Positions 27,874 through 39,112 are shown, counted from the first letter of the stretch. The stretch is DNA of 64,000 bases from Litchfieldia alkalitelluris (GCF_002153425.1 NZ_KZ119600.1:3664120-3728119), one strand, 5' to 3'. The notes: a model not told the origin generated them from the letters alone. Program-made: numbers and translations.

Positions 27874-30753
27874 TTAAGTCGTAGCAGTCATATCCTCCAT
27901 CTGTTTCATTCGTTCTTCCATCCTTTGACGTTCACGCTCCAAAATCGGCTTGAGGAACTGGCCAGTGTAGGAGTCTTTCACCTCAGCCACCTTTTCTGGG
28001 GTACCGGAAGCGACTAATTTACCACCTTTGTCGCCACCCTCTGGACCTAGATCAATAATATGGTCGACCGTTTTAATGACATCGAGATTATGCTCGATAA
28101 CGAGAACAGTATCGCCATTTTCCACTAAACGTTGAAGCACCTTCAGTAAACGCTCAATATCTGCCACATGAAGTCCTGTCGTTGGTTCATCAAGGATATA
28201 CAATGTACGCCCAGTAGACCTCCTATGAAGCTGAGAAGCTAACTTTACACGCTGCGCTTCCCCACCTGATAATGTTGTAGCTGGTTGCCCGAGCTTCATA
28301 TACCCTAGTCCAACATCAGCTAACGTCTCGATTTTCCTTTTAATCCGAGGTATGTTTTCAAAGAAATCTACAGCATCCTCTACTGTCATATCGAGGACAT
28401 CGGCAATGGTCTTCCCTTTATACTTCACTTCCAACGTTTCACGGTTATAACGCTTACCATCGCATTCCTCACATGGAACATAGACATCAGGGAGGAAGTG
28501 CATTTCTATTTTTATAATTCCGTCACCACGGCAAGCTTCACACCGACCACCTTTAACGTTAAAACTAAAGCGGCCTTTCTTGTAACCCCGGACTTTCGCT
28601 TCATTGGTCATGGCATATACATCACGGATCTGGTCAAAAACACCAGTATAGGTTGCTGGATTAGAGCGTGGCGTTCTTCCAATTGGTGATTGGTCAATGT
28701 CTACCACTTTCTCTAGTAGCTCAATCCCCTCAATGGATTTATGCTCTCCTGGCTTTTCTTTTGCTGTTGTAAGCTTTGATACCACAGATTTATACAATAT
28801 ATCATTGATCAGCGTACTCTTACCTGATCCTGACACACCTGTTACAGCAACGAATATACCTAATGGGATATCAACATTTGCTCCCTTTAGATTATTTTCC
28901 TTCGCACCTTTGATAGAAAGCTTTCTCCCGTCAGATTTCCGACGTTCTACAGGTAGGGGGATGAATTTTTTCCCAGACAAGTATTGTCCAGTCAGTGAAG
29001 CATCATCCTTACATATTTCCTCAGGAGTCCCTGCTGCGATTACCTCTCCCCCATGGACACCAGCCCCTGGTCCAATATCTATAATGTGGTCAGCAGCAAT
29101 CATCGTATCCTCATCATGCTCCACCACAATCAACGTATTCCCAAGATCACGCATACGCTTCAACGTCTCGATCAAACGATTGTTATCCCGCTGATGAAGC
29201 CCGATGGATGGCTCGTCCAATATATATAGGACACCCATCAGGGAAGATCCGATTTGTGTGGCTAGGCGAATTCGCTGCGCTTCCCCTCCAGAAAGGGTAC
29301 CAGCAGCACGAGACATACTTAAATAATCTAACCCTACGTTGATTAAAAAACCAAGTCGCTCATCAATTTCATTAAGAATCATTCTAGCAATGGCCCGCTC
29401 TTTCGGAGTGAGTTCTAGTGTGTTAAAAAATGCTTTGGCATCTTTAATCGATAAACTCGTAATCTCTCCAATGTGCTTGTCAGCGATCTTCACAGAGAGA
29501 GCTTCCTTATGCAGACGATTCCCTTTACATGTTGGACAAGGCTTTTGTGCCATATATCCTTCCATCTGTTCGCGGATATAGTCAGAAGTGGTTTCATGAT
29601 AACGTCGAGAAATGTTATGAATAACCCCTTCAAAATAAATTTCCTTATCCCTAACAGTTCCAAATTCGTTTTCATAGTAAAAATAGATTTTTTCAGAACC
29701 GCCACCATATAGAATCTTTTCCATTTGGTGTGGTGGGAGCTGATCTACTGGGGCATCCATATCGATGCCAAAATGGTCACACACGCTTTTTAACAGCTGT
29801 GGATAATATTGAGAGCTAGTAGGTTCCCAAGCTGCTATGGCCCCATCATTCAATGATTTATTCCAGTCAGGAACAACAAGCTCTTTATCAACCTCTAGCT
29901 TATTTCCAAGACCATCACAGGAAGAACAAGCACCAAATGGACTGTTGAAGGAAAACATGCGTGGCTCCAGCTCTCCAATGGAGAAGCCACAGTGAGGGCA
30001 AGCGTGACGCTGACTAAAAAGAAGTTCTTCCTCACCAATCACGTCTACCATCGCTCTGCCATCTGCTAGCTCCAATGCCGTTTCCAGAGAATCTGCTAAA
30101 CGGGCTTCAATGCCTTCCTTAATGACAATCCTGTCAATAACTACTTCAATATTGTGCTTCTTATTTTTATCTAAATCGAATTCTTCTGCAACTTCTCGCA
30201 TTTCTCCATCTACGCGAACACGAACAAACCCTTGTTTTTTCATATCCTCTAAAACTTTCACATGGGCCCCTTTACGTCCAGAGACAATCGGTGCAAGAAT
30301 TTGCATCTTCGTTCTCTCAGGATAGTTCATCATGCGATCTACCATTTGTTGAACCGTTTGTGAGCTAATTTCAATACCATGAGTAGGGCAAATTGGACGA
30401 CCTACGCGAGCATAGAGTAAACGAAGGTAGTCGTAGATTTCCGTTACGGTTCCCACTGTTGAACGTGGGTTTCTACTCGTTGTTTTTTGGTCGATTGAAA
30501 TAGCAGGAGATAACCCTTCGATCGTATCCACATCAGGCTTGTCCATCTGCCCTAAAAACTGACGGGCATAAGCCGATAACGATTCAACATACCGCCTCTG
30601 TCCCTCAGCATATATCGTATCAAAGGCTAGGGAAGACTTCCCTGAACCTGATAATCCAGTAAGTACAACTAGCTTATTCCTCGGTATTTCCACATCTATA
30701 TTTTTCAAATTATGAGAGCGCGCTCCCTTTACAACGATGTTTTGTAATGACAT
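27874..30753 (-). CDS. uvrA: excinuclease ABC subunit A
   Basis: Damage-recognition ATPase of nucleotide excision repair, 959 residues. Two ABC modules are present: Walker [12 protein letters not shown] near residue 32 and [11 protein letters not shown] in the second half, with signature LSGGEAQR twice. The zinc modules are [20 protein letters not shown] and [19 protein letters not shown]...CEEC. It follows uvrB with a 7-nt gap and is transcribed with it from a LexA-controlled promoter. Confidence 0.98.
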   Translation of the reverse strand: MSLQNIVVKGARSHNLKNIDVEIPRNKLVVLTGLSGSGKSSLAFDTIYAEGQRRYVESLSAYARQFLGQMDKPDVDTIEGLSPAISIDQKTTSRNPRSTVGTVTEIYDYLRLLYARVGRPICPTHGIEISSQTVQQMVDRMMNYPERTKMQILAPIVSGRKGAHVKVLEDMKKQGFVRVRVDGEMREVAEEFDLDKNKKHNIEVVIDRIVIKEGIEARLADSLETALELADGRAMVDVIGEEELLFSQRHACPHCGFSIGELEPRMFSFNSPFGACSSCDGLGNKLEVDKELVVPDWNKSLNDGAIAAWEPTSSQYYPQLLKSVCDHFGIDMDAPVDQLPPHQMEKILYGGGSEKIYFYYENEFGTVRDKEIYFEGVIHNISRRYHETTSDYIREQMEGYMAQKPCPTCKGNRLHKEALSVKIADKHIGEITSLSIKDAKAFFNTLELTPKERAIARMILNEIDERLGFLINVGLDYLSMSRAAGTLSGGEAQRIRLATQIGSSLMGVLYILDEPSIGLHQRDNNRLIETLKRMRDLGNTLIVVEHDEDTMIAADHIIDIGPGAGVHGGEVIAAGTPEEICKDDASLTGQYLSGKKFIPLPVERRKSDGRKLSIKGAKENNLKGANVDIPLGIFVAVTGVSGSGKSTLINDILYKSVVSKLTTAKEKPGEHKSIEGIELLEKVVDIDQSPIGRTPRSNPATYTGVFDQIRDVYAMTNEAKVRGYKKGRFSFNVKGGRCEACRGDGIIKIEMHFLPDVYVPCEECDGKRYNRETLEVKYKGKTIADVLDMTVEDAVDFFENIPRIKRKIETLADVGLGYMKLGQPATTLSGGEAQRVKLASQLHRRSTGRTLYILDEPTTGLHVADIERLLKVLQRLVENGDTVLVIEHNLDVIKTVDHIIDLGPEGGDKGGKLVASGTPEKVAEVKDSYTGQFLKPILERERQRMEERMKQMEDMTATT

Positions 30754-30760
30754 GCATCGT

Positions 30761-32785
30761 TCACCCTTCCGATTTCAATTCGAGAATGACGTCCCGAAGC
30801 TCAGCTGCACGCTCGAAGTTCAAATCCTTCGCCGCCGCTTTCATCTCCGCTTCCATTCTTTCAATCACTTTCACTCGCTCCTTCTTACTTAGCTTCTGCT
30901 TCGGAGCTGCAATTACTTCTTTCACATCATAAGCCTCATCCGACTCGGCTGCCAAGGTTGCCCGAATGAGCTCCGGTACCGCCTTTTGAATCGTCTGCGG
31001 CGTGATACCGTGTTTTTCATTATATTCCTTCTGGACTTGACGTCGTCGCTTCGTTTCCTCAATGGCGATTTCCATGGAACGAGTCATCTTATCGGCATAC
31101 ATGATAACGTGTCCATTGGCATTTCTCGCAGCACGCCCCATCGTCTGAATTAACGACCGCTCTGCCCGTAAGAAGCCTTCCTTATCTGCATCGAGGATGG
31201 CAACGAGGGAAACCTCTGGAATATCGAGCCCTTCCCGCAACAAGTTTATTCCCACGAGAACATCAAAATGCCCAAGCCGCAATTCCCTAATAATTTGAAT
31301 CCGCTCCAACGTCTTAATATCTGAATGGAGATACTGAACCTTAATTCCAATCTCCTTTAAATAATCTGTTAGATCCTCCGACATTTTTTTCGTCAACGTC
31401 GTAATTAATACCCGTTCCTTCCGCTCTTTCCGAACGTGAATCTCCTCAAGTAAATCATCAATCTGCCCTTCAATAGGTCGTACATCTACCGTTGGATCCA
31501 ATAAACCAGTTGGACGGATAATTTGCTCCACCATCTTCGGACACGTCTCCAGCTCATATGGACCAGGTGTTGCTGAAACGAAAATCGTCTGATGTATATG
31601 CTTTTCAAACTCCTCAAACTTTAACGGCCTGTTATCTTTGGCAGATGGAAGACGGAAGCCATGATCAACGAGTACTCCTTTTCGAGCCTGGTCACCATTG
31701 TACATACCCCTCACTTGAGGAAGCGTAACATGGGACTCATCCACGACAATCAAGAAATCCTCTGGAAAATAATCAATGAGTGTGTATGGCGTTGCCCCAG
31801 GTTCGCGAAAAGTAAGATGTCGCGAATAATTCTCAATACCTGAGCAGTAGCCCATCTCCTGCATCATTTCAATATCATATTTCGTTCGCTGTTCGAGACG
31901 CTGTGCTTCTAGAAGCTTACCTTTATCATTCATTTCCTTCAGCGTTTCCTCGAGCTCCTTTTCAATGTTCACAATGGCCCGCTTCAATTTTTCCTCACGA
32001 GTAACGAAGTGGGACGCTGGGAATATGGCCACATGATTTCGCTCACCAAGAATCTCACCAGTTAGGGCGTCCACTTCCGTTATCCGGTCAATTTCGTCCC
32101 CGAAAAACTCCACACGCAAACAGTGCTCGTCCTTAGAGGCAGGAAAAATCTCCACCACATCACCACGGACGCGGAACGTACCACGAGTGAAGTTCACATC
32201 ATTTCGGTCATACTGGATATCCACGAGATCCCTTAATAACTGATTACGCTCCTTCTCCATACCCGTACGTAGCGAAACCACCAACTCACTATATTCCGTT
32301 GGCGAACCTAGACCATATATACAAGACACACTCGCAACAATAATGACATCTTTCCGCTCGAATAATGAACTTGTAGCAGAGTGCCGTAGCTTATCTATCT
32401 CATCATTAATACTGGCGTCCTTTTCAATGAAAGTATCTGACTGTGGAATGTAGGCTTCTGGTTGATAATAATCGTAGTAACTGACGAAGTATTCAACAGC
32501 ATTGTTCGGAAAAAACTCCTTGAACTCACTGTATAGCTGCCCCGCTAACGTCTTATTGTGGGCGATAACAAGCGTAGGCTTGTTTACTTCTTTAATAACA
32601 TTAGAAATGGTGAAAGTCTTCCCAGTACCAGTTGCACCAAGCAACGTTTGAAACTTCTTCCCTTGATGAATCCCCTCTACAAGCTCCTCGATCGCCTTTG
32701 GCTGATCACCTTGAGGCTCGTATTTCGAGACAAGCTCAAAGGCCTTAGAATTCCCAGCATCTATCTCCTTTTGAGTCACTTTCAT
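30761..32785 (-). CDS. uvrB: excinuclease ABC subunit B
   Basis: Helicase-like subunit of 674 residues that verifies damage and recruits UvrC. Walker A is [13 protein letters not shown], the beta-hairpin region contains [12 protein letters not shown], the helicase motif [10 protein letters not shown] follows, and the C-terminal UVR domain (about residues 630-670) binds UvrC. The ATG at 32785 has GGGAGG only 3 nt upstream; a GTG two codons later would have 9-nt spacing, so the start may be slightly downstream. The leader to the mapped promoter is about 450 nt. Confidence 0.97.
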   Translation of the reverse strand: MKVTQKEIDAGNSKAFELVSKYEPQGDQPKAIEELVEGIHQGKKFQTLLGATGTGKTFTISNVIKEVNKPTLVIAHNKTLAGQLYSEFKEFFPNNAVEYFVSYYDYYQPEAYIPQSDTFIEKDASINDEIDKLRHSATSSLFERKDVIIVASVSCIYGLGSPTEYSELVVSLRTGMEKERNQLLRDLVDIQYDRNDVNFTRGTFRVRGDVVEIFPASKDEHCLRVEFFGDEIDRITEVDALTGEILGERNHVAIFPASHFVTREEKLKRAIVNIEKELEETLKEMNDKGKLLEAQRLEQRTKYDIEMMQEMGYCSGIENYSRHLTFREPGATPYTLIDYFPEDFLIVVDESHVTLPQVRGMYNGDQARKGVLVDHGFRLPSAKDNRPLKFEEFEKHIHQTIFVSATPGPYELETCPKMVEQIIRPTGLLDPTVDVRPIEGQIDDLLEEIHVRKERKERVLITTLTKKMSEDLTDYLKEIGIKVQYLHSDIKTLERIQIIRELRLGHFDVLVGINLLREGLDIPEVSLVAILDADKEGFLRAERSLIQTMGRAARNANGHVIMYADKMTRSMEIAIEETKRRRQVQKEYNEKHGITPQTIQKAVPELIRATLAAESDEAYDVKEVIAAPKQKLSKKERVKVIERMEAEMKAAAKDLNFERAAELRDVILELKSEG

Positions 32786-33240
32786 AAACCTCCCTTGGAA
32801 AAAATAAAGTAATGTATGTCCCTATCGTGTCACAAGCTGTGGGGATCGTATCCTTCCCTGATAAAGCTGAATTTCCTTGTATCACGTACGATCCGGAGAA
32901 CACTACTTAGCTTTCGTATGTGTAGTAAAAACCAAAAACCGGTTATTTCATCTATTATGAGTAAACTAAGTTTGTTTAAAATTTGTTTCAGACTATTCTT
33001 ATCTGTGGGCTACCGAAAATAGGCGTGATGTATTCTTTTCATGCGCCTATGATCATGGTGCTTATTTTATATTGCATGGGGATCTACCCTACCTATCGTG
33101 AAAATAGCATAATAGTAATGAAGATGCTATATCAACTGCTACAATATATCATTGCGAAAATTACTTAGAAATGCAAACCTCACGCACCGTTTAAGAATGG
33201 TGCTTTTAACCACTCTTCTCATTCTTTACATATTTCTCAC
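32786..33240 (-). other. long untranslated leader of uvrBA
   Basis: The stretch between the uvrB start and the LexA-controlled promoter. No ORF with an RBS was found on the minus strand. A small hairpin GCACC-N10-GGTGC lies at 33184-33203. Short plus-strand ORFs here have no RBS. Confidence 0.45.
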
Positions 33241-33279
33241 ATTATAACACAAGACAATCCAAATAACAAACATATGTTC
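33241..33279 (-). promoter_or_regulatory. uvrBA promoter with LexA (DinR) box
   Basis: TTGTTA-N17-TATAAT with an extended -10 (TGTTATAAT) on the minus strand, at 33269-33241. The sequence GAACATATGTTT at 33279-33268 overlaps the -35 and fits the Gram-positive LexA box (GAAC-N4-GTTY). SOS control of uvrB is established in B. subtilis, so this is very likely the uvrBA promoter. Confidence 0.75.
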
Positions 33280-33301
33280 TGTTACAAAATTCAGGTAAAT
33301 T

Positions 33302-33371
33302 CAGGGACCAGGTCCCCGAATTTTCTGTGAACGTTCACAAAATTGTGCGGGACCAGGTCCCGCACAATTTT
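33302..33371. repeat. two REP palindromes
   Basis: Cores at 33304-33317 and 33349-33361. The second is the centre of a perfect 33-bp palindrome (33339-33371) with arms AAAATTGTGCGGGACC and its complement. They lie between the uvrBA promoter and the minJ terminator. Confidence 0.88.
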
Positions 33372-33380
33372 CCTGCACAT

Positions 33381-33413
33381 AAAAAATATCCCCGGCTCAC
33401 ACAGAACCAGGGA
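33381..33413 (-). terminator. minJ terminator
   Basis: TCCCTGGTTC and GAGCCGGGGA form a 10-bp stem (two G-T pairs) followed by TATTTTTT on the minus strand, 33 nt after the minJ stop. Confidence 0.82.
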
Positions 33414-33445
33414 CACACTTAGTTATCTAATACAGCTACCAGTTG

Positions 33446-35374
33446 TTACTTTCTCTTTCCACGATCTTTTTCTTCCTCTTCAAGCTTCGGACGCCATTTA
33501 TTCCTTTCAGGCTGGGTTTTCCTAAACTCATCATAAAAGGCAGATAAACCCGCTGCCTGCCCGTATGGCATATTGCCATTTTCAGGTCTTCTTTCTTCTT
33601 TCTCTAAAACTACACTATTATCATGTTCGAACAAATTTTTACTTTCAACTTCTCCTCTGCCATCTTCCCCATACGACGATTCTTTTTCATTTCGCTCCGA
33701 ATAAGAAGGTTCTTCTTGTAAATCTGACTCCCACGCCTCATTCGCAACCTCAACCTCTACATCTGTAGCAATCTCTTCTTGACTATCAACTACATTTTTA
33801 GTTTCAACTTCAACGTCGTATTCATCTTCATTTAACTCTGGTTCTTGCTCCACACCTTCTTCAAGCTCCCAAACATCGTTTCCTAACTCTAGTCTATTTT
33901 TTTCTTCAACAAGAACATCATGGTCGTCTTCCAAAGTAACAGCAGCCTCTTCCATTGATTCCGTTCTGATTTCGTCAACATTGACTGAACTATCAACTTG
34001 CCCGAGCTCCTGATCCTGTTGCCCCAACGCCTGACCTTGACCCTTAACCATGACCTGATCCTGCTCCTGATTCTCTTCTTGATCTTGCTGCCCTTGCCCA
34101 GCATCTCCCACATTCATCTCAGGAATTTCCAGACCATTCACACCATTACGATCATGATGAATAACGACAGATGAACGAAGACCACGGGCAGATAAATTGC
34201 TCTCTCCCCCATCATCTGGAGCGAACAGCAAACCAATTTGATAATGATCCCCTTGAAAAATAGAAGAGTGGGCAAAGCGCAATTCACCAGAGTGATCTAA
34301 AACCTCGAGCTTGCAATACGCAGAGTTTTTTTGCAACGCCTCATACAATTCGCGCTGAGAGCTTACATGCCAACCATTCACTTTCGTAATCGTCTCTCCC
34401 ACTTCTATCCCCAATTTATCAGCCGTCGTATATGGAAGTACACCAAGTACCGTCAAGCCCTCTTGCTTCGGTACAAAAAGACTGTTACGACTTCTGTCCC
34501 TGGACTGATGGAAAAAGTAAATAAATTCCCTACCAATAATGATTACACCTGCAATCACTGGTAGTAAAAATGACCAATATGTGGCTGCCCCTGCAATGAA
34601 AGCAGCAATAATTCCTAATAATAACAGGCGATTCCCGATTTTTTTAACCCCATCAATTGGTATCCCAGATGTCACTAACCCATGGACGCCGAGGATAAAA
34701 GGCACAAACATAAAGCCACTTCCACCACTACCAGATGACTGAAACAGCGGCCACCAGCCATCAAAACTAATTGTACCTGCTGGTATCAAAACAAATATTG
34801 GTAAAAACCACAGTCGATTTACTTTATGTCCGCCTACAGTTTTCCCCCTACTGCTAGTAAATAGGACGGGCGTTGTTTTTTTCCACCCATTGCTTAAAAC
34901 TAACAATGATTCCGCAAGAAGTAACAATACTAGTAACCACCCAAATCCAGTATGGTTCATAAGCTGAATCTCAAGGAGTGCATTATTTAGCCAAGGATAG
35001 GCTGTCCCACCTTCTGGTAAAAAAAACGTTATTAAAAATGCAATCGAACCGACTAACGTCATACTTAGCCAACGTGCGCTCATAAATGGTATAAATAAAA
35101 TCCACACTGCTCCTATTAAAAGCAACATACCAATTGGGATTTCTATTCCAATCAATGCAATGATGATTGAAAGGGCAAGTGCAAAAACAAGGCTGCTTAG
35201 TAATGGAAAAGTTAAATCATGGATATAATCGTATACTCTTGTGTGAAAATCTTTTCTTTCACGTTTTACACGGCGAATCCCAAACCATAACGCCGTAATG
35301 AAAAATAAATATGTTAATGGGTGAAGCCATAACCGCCCAAATGCTCGTAGGATTTCCAAGGCAACGACATCCAA
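33446..35374 (-). CDS. minJ: MinJ-like polytopic PDZ protein with a long acidic tail
   Basis: 642 residues. The N-terminal 300 residues hold about seven or eight membrane helices (LTYLFFITALWFGIRRV onwards). A PDZ domain follows at about 305-385 (EGLTVLGVLPYTTADKLGI, GETITKVNGWHV). MinJ bridges DivIVA and MinD at the poles and septum. After the PDZ domain come about 240 extra residues, first Gln-rich (GQGQQDQEENQEQDQ) and then strongly acidic; the B. subtilis protein is only about 400 residues. The start is TTG with GGGGG 7 nt upstream. Confidence 0.85.
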   Translation of the reverse strand: MDVVALEILRAFGRLWLHPLTYLFFITALWFGIRRVKRERKDFHTRVYDYIHDLTFPLLSSLVFALALSIIIALIGIEIPIGMLLLIGAVWILFIPFMSARWLSMTLVGSIAFLITFFLPEGGTAYPWLNNALLEIQLMNHTGFGWLLVLLLLAESLLVLSNGWKKTTPVLFTSSRGKTVGGHKVNRLWFLPIFVLIPAGTISFDGWWPLFQSSGSGGSGFMFVPFILGVHGLVTSGIPIDGVKKIGNRLLLLGIIAAFIAGAATYWSFLLPVIAGVIIIGREFIYFFHQSRDRSRNSLFVPKQEGLTVLGVLPYTTADKLGIEVGETITKVNGWHVSSQRELYEALQKNSAYCKLEVLDHSGELRFAHSSIFQGDHYQIGLLFAPDDGGESNLSARGLRSSVVIHHDRNGVNGLEIPEMNVGDAGQGQQDQEENQEQDQVMVKGQGQALGQQDQELGQVDSSVNVDEIRTESMEEAAVTLEDDHDVLVEEKNRLELGNDVWELEEGVEQEPELNEDEYDVEVETKNVVDSQEEIATDVEVEVANEAWESDLQEEPSYSERNEKESSYGEDGRGEVESKNLFEHDNSVVLEKEERRPENGNMPYGQAAGLSAFYDEFRKTQPERNKWRPKLEEEEKDRGKRK

Positions 35375-35548
35375 AATAATTCCCCCTCCGCCAATTCTCT
35401 CTATAAAAAATACAACGTACTTATTATGTAAAAATTATTAAATAATTCCCTTCCTTTCATTGTAATTCAATTTCACTAAAATAAAAGCACTTTTTAGTCA
35501 ATTATTGCAATTTTTCTCTTTCATAATTATTCCAATAAAAAAGTTCAC

Positions 35549-35580
35549 AAAAAAGTCGGGGACCAGGTCCCCGACTTTTC
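35549..35580 (-). terminator. REP palindrome acting as ctpB terminator
   Basis: A perfect 29-bp palindrome with core GGGGACCAGGTCCCC and arms extended by AAAAGTC/GACTTTT. On the minus strand it is followed by TTTTTTGTGAAC. It lies 20 nt after the ctpB stop and has all features of an intrinsic terminator, so this REP copy is doing a terminator's job. Confidence 0.85.
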
Positions 35581-35598
35581 CGACTTTTTCATGACATT

Positions 35599-37101
35599 TT
35601 ACTCAACTAACAGTTCTACTGCCTTTTTAAACTGGTAGTCATATTCCCTATCCTGAATGACGTTAACAAGCTCCGTTTGTAGTCGTTCTGCCGTATCACG
35701 GTCAATATCACCTGTCACATCAATCCCTACATCACTTTGGAATTCCCTTACTGCAGAAGCTGTTTCATCACTGAAATAGCCGTCCTCACGTCCAGGGTCA
35801 AATCCAAGTCCACTTAACATAATTTGCGCATTACGGACATGCTCACTCGTCACATCTTCCGTTAAGCTCTCCCCTTCATTAACAACGATTGGAGACACAT
35901 AGAAAAACTCAGGTTGCGCAACTTCAACTGTAGGTTCAACTCCCACTTCATTTATATAATTCCCTGCAGAAGTTAACCACTTATACAGCGTTAGCTTTAT
36001 TTCACTACCGTCATCCATACGCAATGTTTGCTGAACGGTTCCTTTACCAAAAGTCGTTTTCCCAACAACGTCATACCCCCCAGCCTCAATTAAAGCAGCA
36101 GCGAGTATTTCAGAAGCAGAAGCACTACCTTCATTAATTAAACCAACAATTGGATAGGATCTCGTATCTTCCAGACTGGAAATGTGTCGCATACGATCAC
36201 CATTTCGATTTTCTATTTGAACAACAGGCTCTCCACCAGGAATAATCAAATCACCTATATCCTCGACACTTTGTAAAAACCCGCCTGGATTTCCACGAAC
36301 ATCGATAATTAATCCATCAATTCCTTGTTCTTCAAAGCTAAGTAATTCCTCTTCAAAACGTTCTGCTGTATTCTCAGAGAATGATCTTAATTCAATAACA
36401 CCAATTTTCTTCCCATTCTCTTCTACAAGATCTGAATAAACAGTTTCAATCGGAATAGTATCGCGAACTACATCAAATTCTAATAAGTCATTAACCCCAG
36501 GCCTTTCGATCGTAAGGGTGACAACCGTTCCTTTTTCACCACGGATTTTTAAGACTGCCTCATATAAGGATAAGCCTTCAATATCTTCCCCATCTACCTT
36601 GATGACTTGATCATTTGGTCTAAGTCCAGCATCTTCAGCAGGCGAATCCCTGAAAGGAGCAACGATTGTTACTTTACCATTTGTCATACTTACTTCGGCA
36701 CCGATACCTTCAAACGACGAATCCAACGATTCCATGAATTCCCTTGCTGTGACTTCGTCCATATAAACAGAATATGGATCGTCCAAAGTTTCGAGCATAC
36801 CTGAAATGGCACCTTCCAACAGCTTTGAACTGTCAACTTCCTCTACATATCTATCTAAAATTAGGTCGAACGCAGTACTGAATTTTTCAATATTTTCATC
36901 AAGAATAGCGGGCGTTGGCGTTTCTTCCCCATAGCTCTCATCAGTACTTTCTTGTCCGTTGTCGCCATCAGTCTGTTCAATGACAGGTGTTACATCACCA
37001 TTACTCCACACATTCATTCCAACATACATACCACTAGCACCTAATAGTAAGGATAGAACAATTACTGTTGGCATTAAAACCTTGTTTAGATTTGCATTCA
37101 T
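35599..37101 (-). CDS. ctpB: CtpB-like carboxy-terminal processing protease
   Basis: S41 serine peptidase of 500 residues. An N-terminal membrane anchor (LMPTVIVLSLLLGASGMYVG), a PDZ domain at about 110-190 (FEGIGAEVSMTNGKVTIVAP), the protease core with catalytic Ser in NEGSASASEILA and Lys in TTFGKGTVQQ, and a C-terminal peptidoglycan-binding domain. In B. subtilis CtpB cleaves SpoIVFA to trigger sigma-K activation. ATG 37101 follows GAGGTG. Its neighbours minJ and ftsX match B. subtilis, but swrA is absent. Confidence 0.93.
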   Translation of the reverse strand: MNANLNKVLMPTVIVLSLLLGASGMYVGMNVWSNGDVTPVIEQTDGDNGQESTDESYGEETPTPAILDENIEKFSTAFDLILDRYVEEVDSSKLLEGAISGMLETLDDPYSVYMDEVTAREFMESLDSSFEGIGAEVSMTNGKVTIVAPFRDSPAEDAGLRPNDQVIKVDGEDIEGLSLYEAVLKIRGEKGTVVTLTIERPGVNDLLEFDVVRDTIPIETVYSDLVEENGKKIGVIELRSFSENTAERFEEELLSFEEQGIDGLIIDVRGNPGGFLQSVEDIGDLIIPGGEPVVQIENRNGDRMRHISSLEDTRSYPIVGLINEGSASASEILAAALIEAGGYDVVGKTTFGKGTVQQTLRMDDGSEIKLTLYKWLTSAGNYINEVGVEPTVEVAQPEFFYVSPIVVNEGESLTEDVTSEHVRNAQIMLSGLGFDPGREDGYFSDETASAVREFQSDVGIDVTGDIDRDTAERLQTELVNVIQDREYDYQFKKAVELLVE

Positions 37102-37515
37102 ACTTTCACCTCTTCTGCCCCTCGTTTGACTTATTAAACACATTAATGTTTTTTTATGTAAGGCTTGTTAATAACAAATTAACTTGCTCTTGCTCAACAA
37201 TATTTTGAGCCTAGTCTCTTAATAAAAAGAAACATCTTCCCTATCTAAAAAAAGTTATATGACTTATCATACCAAAAATAAGCCTTTATTAAAATGATGA
37301 CAACTTGAAACATTTTCAAACCCACAAATATTAATTTAAAAATGTCTCAAGTTACTCAGAAAACTTGTCTTATTATATTCAGAACGTTATAGATTATGTA
37401 CTAGCTAATAAATTCATACTATTCTAATCCAAACCGTTTAAGTGGTCACTCTAGCGACTTCACACCCTCACTAATGCAAACCACCCATACAAAATACATA
37501 ATCACCTTATAAATC
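37102..37515. other. intergenic region upstream of ctpB
   Basis: AT-rich; no supported ORF, RNA motif or promoter pair was identified. Confidence 0.4.
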
Positions 37516-37562
37516 AAATAAAAAGGACATGCCCGTTGATAACAACAGACATATCCCCTTGC
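37516..37562 (-). terminator. terminator of the M23 peptidase gene
   Basis: Interrupted stem (ATGTC..GTTG/CAAC..GACAT type) closing AAGG/CCTT, followed by TTTTTATTTG on the minus strand, immediately after the stop at 37565. Confidence 0.6.
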
Positions 37563-37564
37563 AA

Positions 37565-39007
37565 TTAATTTAAGTACGGATTAGGATTCACAGCAGAACT
37601 TCCACCTCTATAACCACCAGGGTGAACTTCAAAATGAAGGTGAACACCAGTTGAACTACCTGTCGTACCCATCACACCAATCACTTGCCCCCTACTTACA
37701 CGTTGTCCAGGAGAGACATTGAATGATGCTAAGTGAGCATACAATGTAGTATATGGTTGTCCGTCAATAATATGAGAGATCAATATCGTGTTCCCAAAGC
37801 CACCCATCCAGCTTGTTTGAATGACTGTGCCTGCTTCTGCAGCATAAATATTCAGTCCACCATCACGACCGTAGTCAATGCCATTATGTGGCCTTACGTA
37901 GCCATAGATCGGGTGAAGACGATTAGGATTAAAGTTTGAAGTTACTCTACCGTCAGAAGGTCTAAATAAAGTTGCCGAACTATTACCGGAACCATTACTT
38001 ACAGTAGTGTTATCTGAGCCACTGCCAGTCGATCCACCGGAAGTCCCACTTCCAGTCGAACCTCCAGAATTCCCGCCAGTACCAGAGTTACTTTTGGCCT
38101 CTTCTTCTGCTTTCGCCTGTTCCTGTTTCTTTCTTTCCTCTTCCTCTTGCTGACGCTTCAATTCTTCTTGTCTTTTCCGTTCCTCTTCCTCTTGACGCTT
38201 ACGCTCTTCTTCAAGACGTCTCTGTTCTTCTTCCCAAAGCTCAAGCTCTTTCTTTGTTGCCTCTTCTTGCGCCTTTAAAAACTGTTGCTCTTCCTCATAA
38301 CTCATTAATTGCTCTTCAAGGTTGATTCCTTTTCTCACTAACGCTTCAATAACGACATCTTTTTCATCTTTTTGATCTTCAAGGTCGTTACGAAGACTTT
38401 CTAACTCTTTCATTTGAGACTCTAATCCTGCAAGTTCACTTTCAAGGGCATGAGTTGCAACTTCAAGTGCATTTTTATCAGCAACATGCTGTTCAAGAAT
38501 ATTTCTATCCTGTTGTGCAATTGTATTTAAAGCAGTTACTCTTTCAATTAAATCTCCAAAACTTCTAGCTCCAAGTATGACTTCTATATAGTGAACAGTG
38601 CCACCGTTCTTATACATAGAACGTACGCGATCCTTCAATAGTTCATCCCTTTGAGCAATTCTCTTTTCTAAAACAACAATTTCCTGTCTTAAATCTTCAA
38701 TTCTTTCCTTCGTCTCATCAATTTCCTCTTGTTTATCATCAATCTTTAAGTTCGTTGCAGCCATTTCTTCATCAAGACGTCGAAGGTCGGCTTCCATTAC
38801 CTTCACTTCTGCCTCAACTTCTTGAAGCTCACCTTCTGTTTTATCCGCTTCATTTTGCAATTCACTTTGTTGTTCTTTTATTGTATCAATTTGCTCTTCC
38901 AGTTCCTGCCCAGTATTGGCTTCTGCTGTAGAGATGAATACTTTTCCTGCATATGGAACTAGCGTTAACAGGAGCACTAGACTAACCAGCAACAATCTTC
39001 GGTCCAT
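37565..39007 (-). CDS. secreted coiled-coil M23 peptidoglycan hydrolase (EnvC/PcsB-like)
   Basis: 480 residues: signal peptide (MDRRLLLVSLVLLLTLVPYA, cleavage near AEA), a long coiled coil at about 30-300 very rich in Glu, Gln, Lys and Arg, a Gly/Ser linker, and a C-terminal LytM/M23 zinc peptidase (HPIYGYVRPHNGIDYG and HLHFEVHPGG supply the metal ligands). Such proteins are activated by the FtsEX transporter; ftsX and ftsE lie immediately upstream, which supports that role. AGGGGGAG precedes the ATG. The substrate is inferred. Confidence 0.88.
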   Translation of the reverse strand: MDRRLLLVSLVLLLTLVPYAGKVFISTAEANTGQELEEQIDTIKEQQSELQNEADKTEGELQEVEAEVKVMEADLRRLDEEMAATNLKIDDKQEEIDETKERIEDLRQEIVVLEKRIAQRDELLKDRVRSMYKNGGTVHYIEVILGARSFGDLIERVTALNTIAQQDRNILEQHVADKNALEVATHALESELAGLESQMKELESLRNDLEDQKDEKDVVIEALVRKGINLEEQLMSYEEEQQFLKAQEEATKKELELWEEEQRRLEEERKRQEEEERKRQEELKRQQEEEERKKQEQAKAEEEAKSNSGTGGNSGGSTGSGTSGGSTGSGSDNTTVSNGSGNSSATLFRPSDGRVTSNFNPNRLHPIYGYVRPHNGIDYGRDGGLNIYAAEAGTVIQTSWMGGFGNTILISHIIDGQPYTTLYAHLASFNVSPGQRVSRGQVIGVMGTTGSSTGVHLHFEVHPGGYRGGSSAVNPNPYLN

Positions 39008-39112
39008 AGATTCTCCCCCTTTTTTCGAAAAAAGACAATTATATTTCCTAGGAAATTAAAAATCCCCTATAATTCTAAATCTATCGACAGAAACTCTTAA
39101 GCTATTATCCTC

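Noticed and set aside
32816-33168. Plus-strand ORFs of 60 to 84 codons between uvrB and the REPs
   Set aside because: No RBS, no recognisable family, antisense to the predicted uvrB leader.
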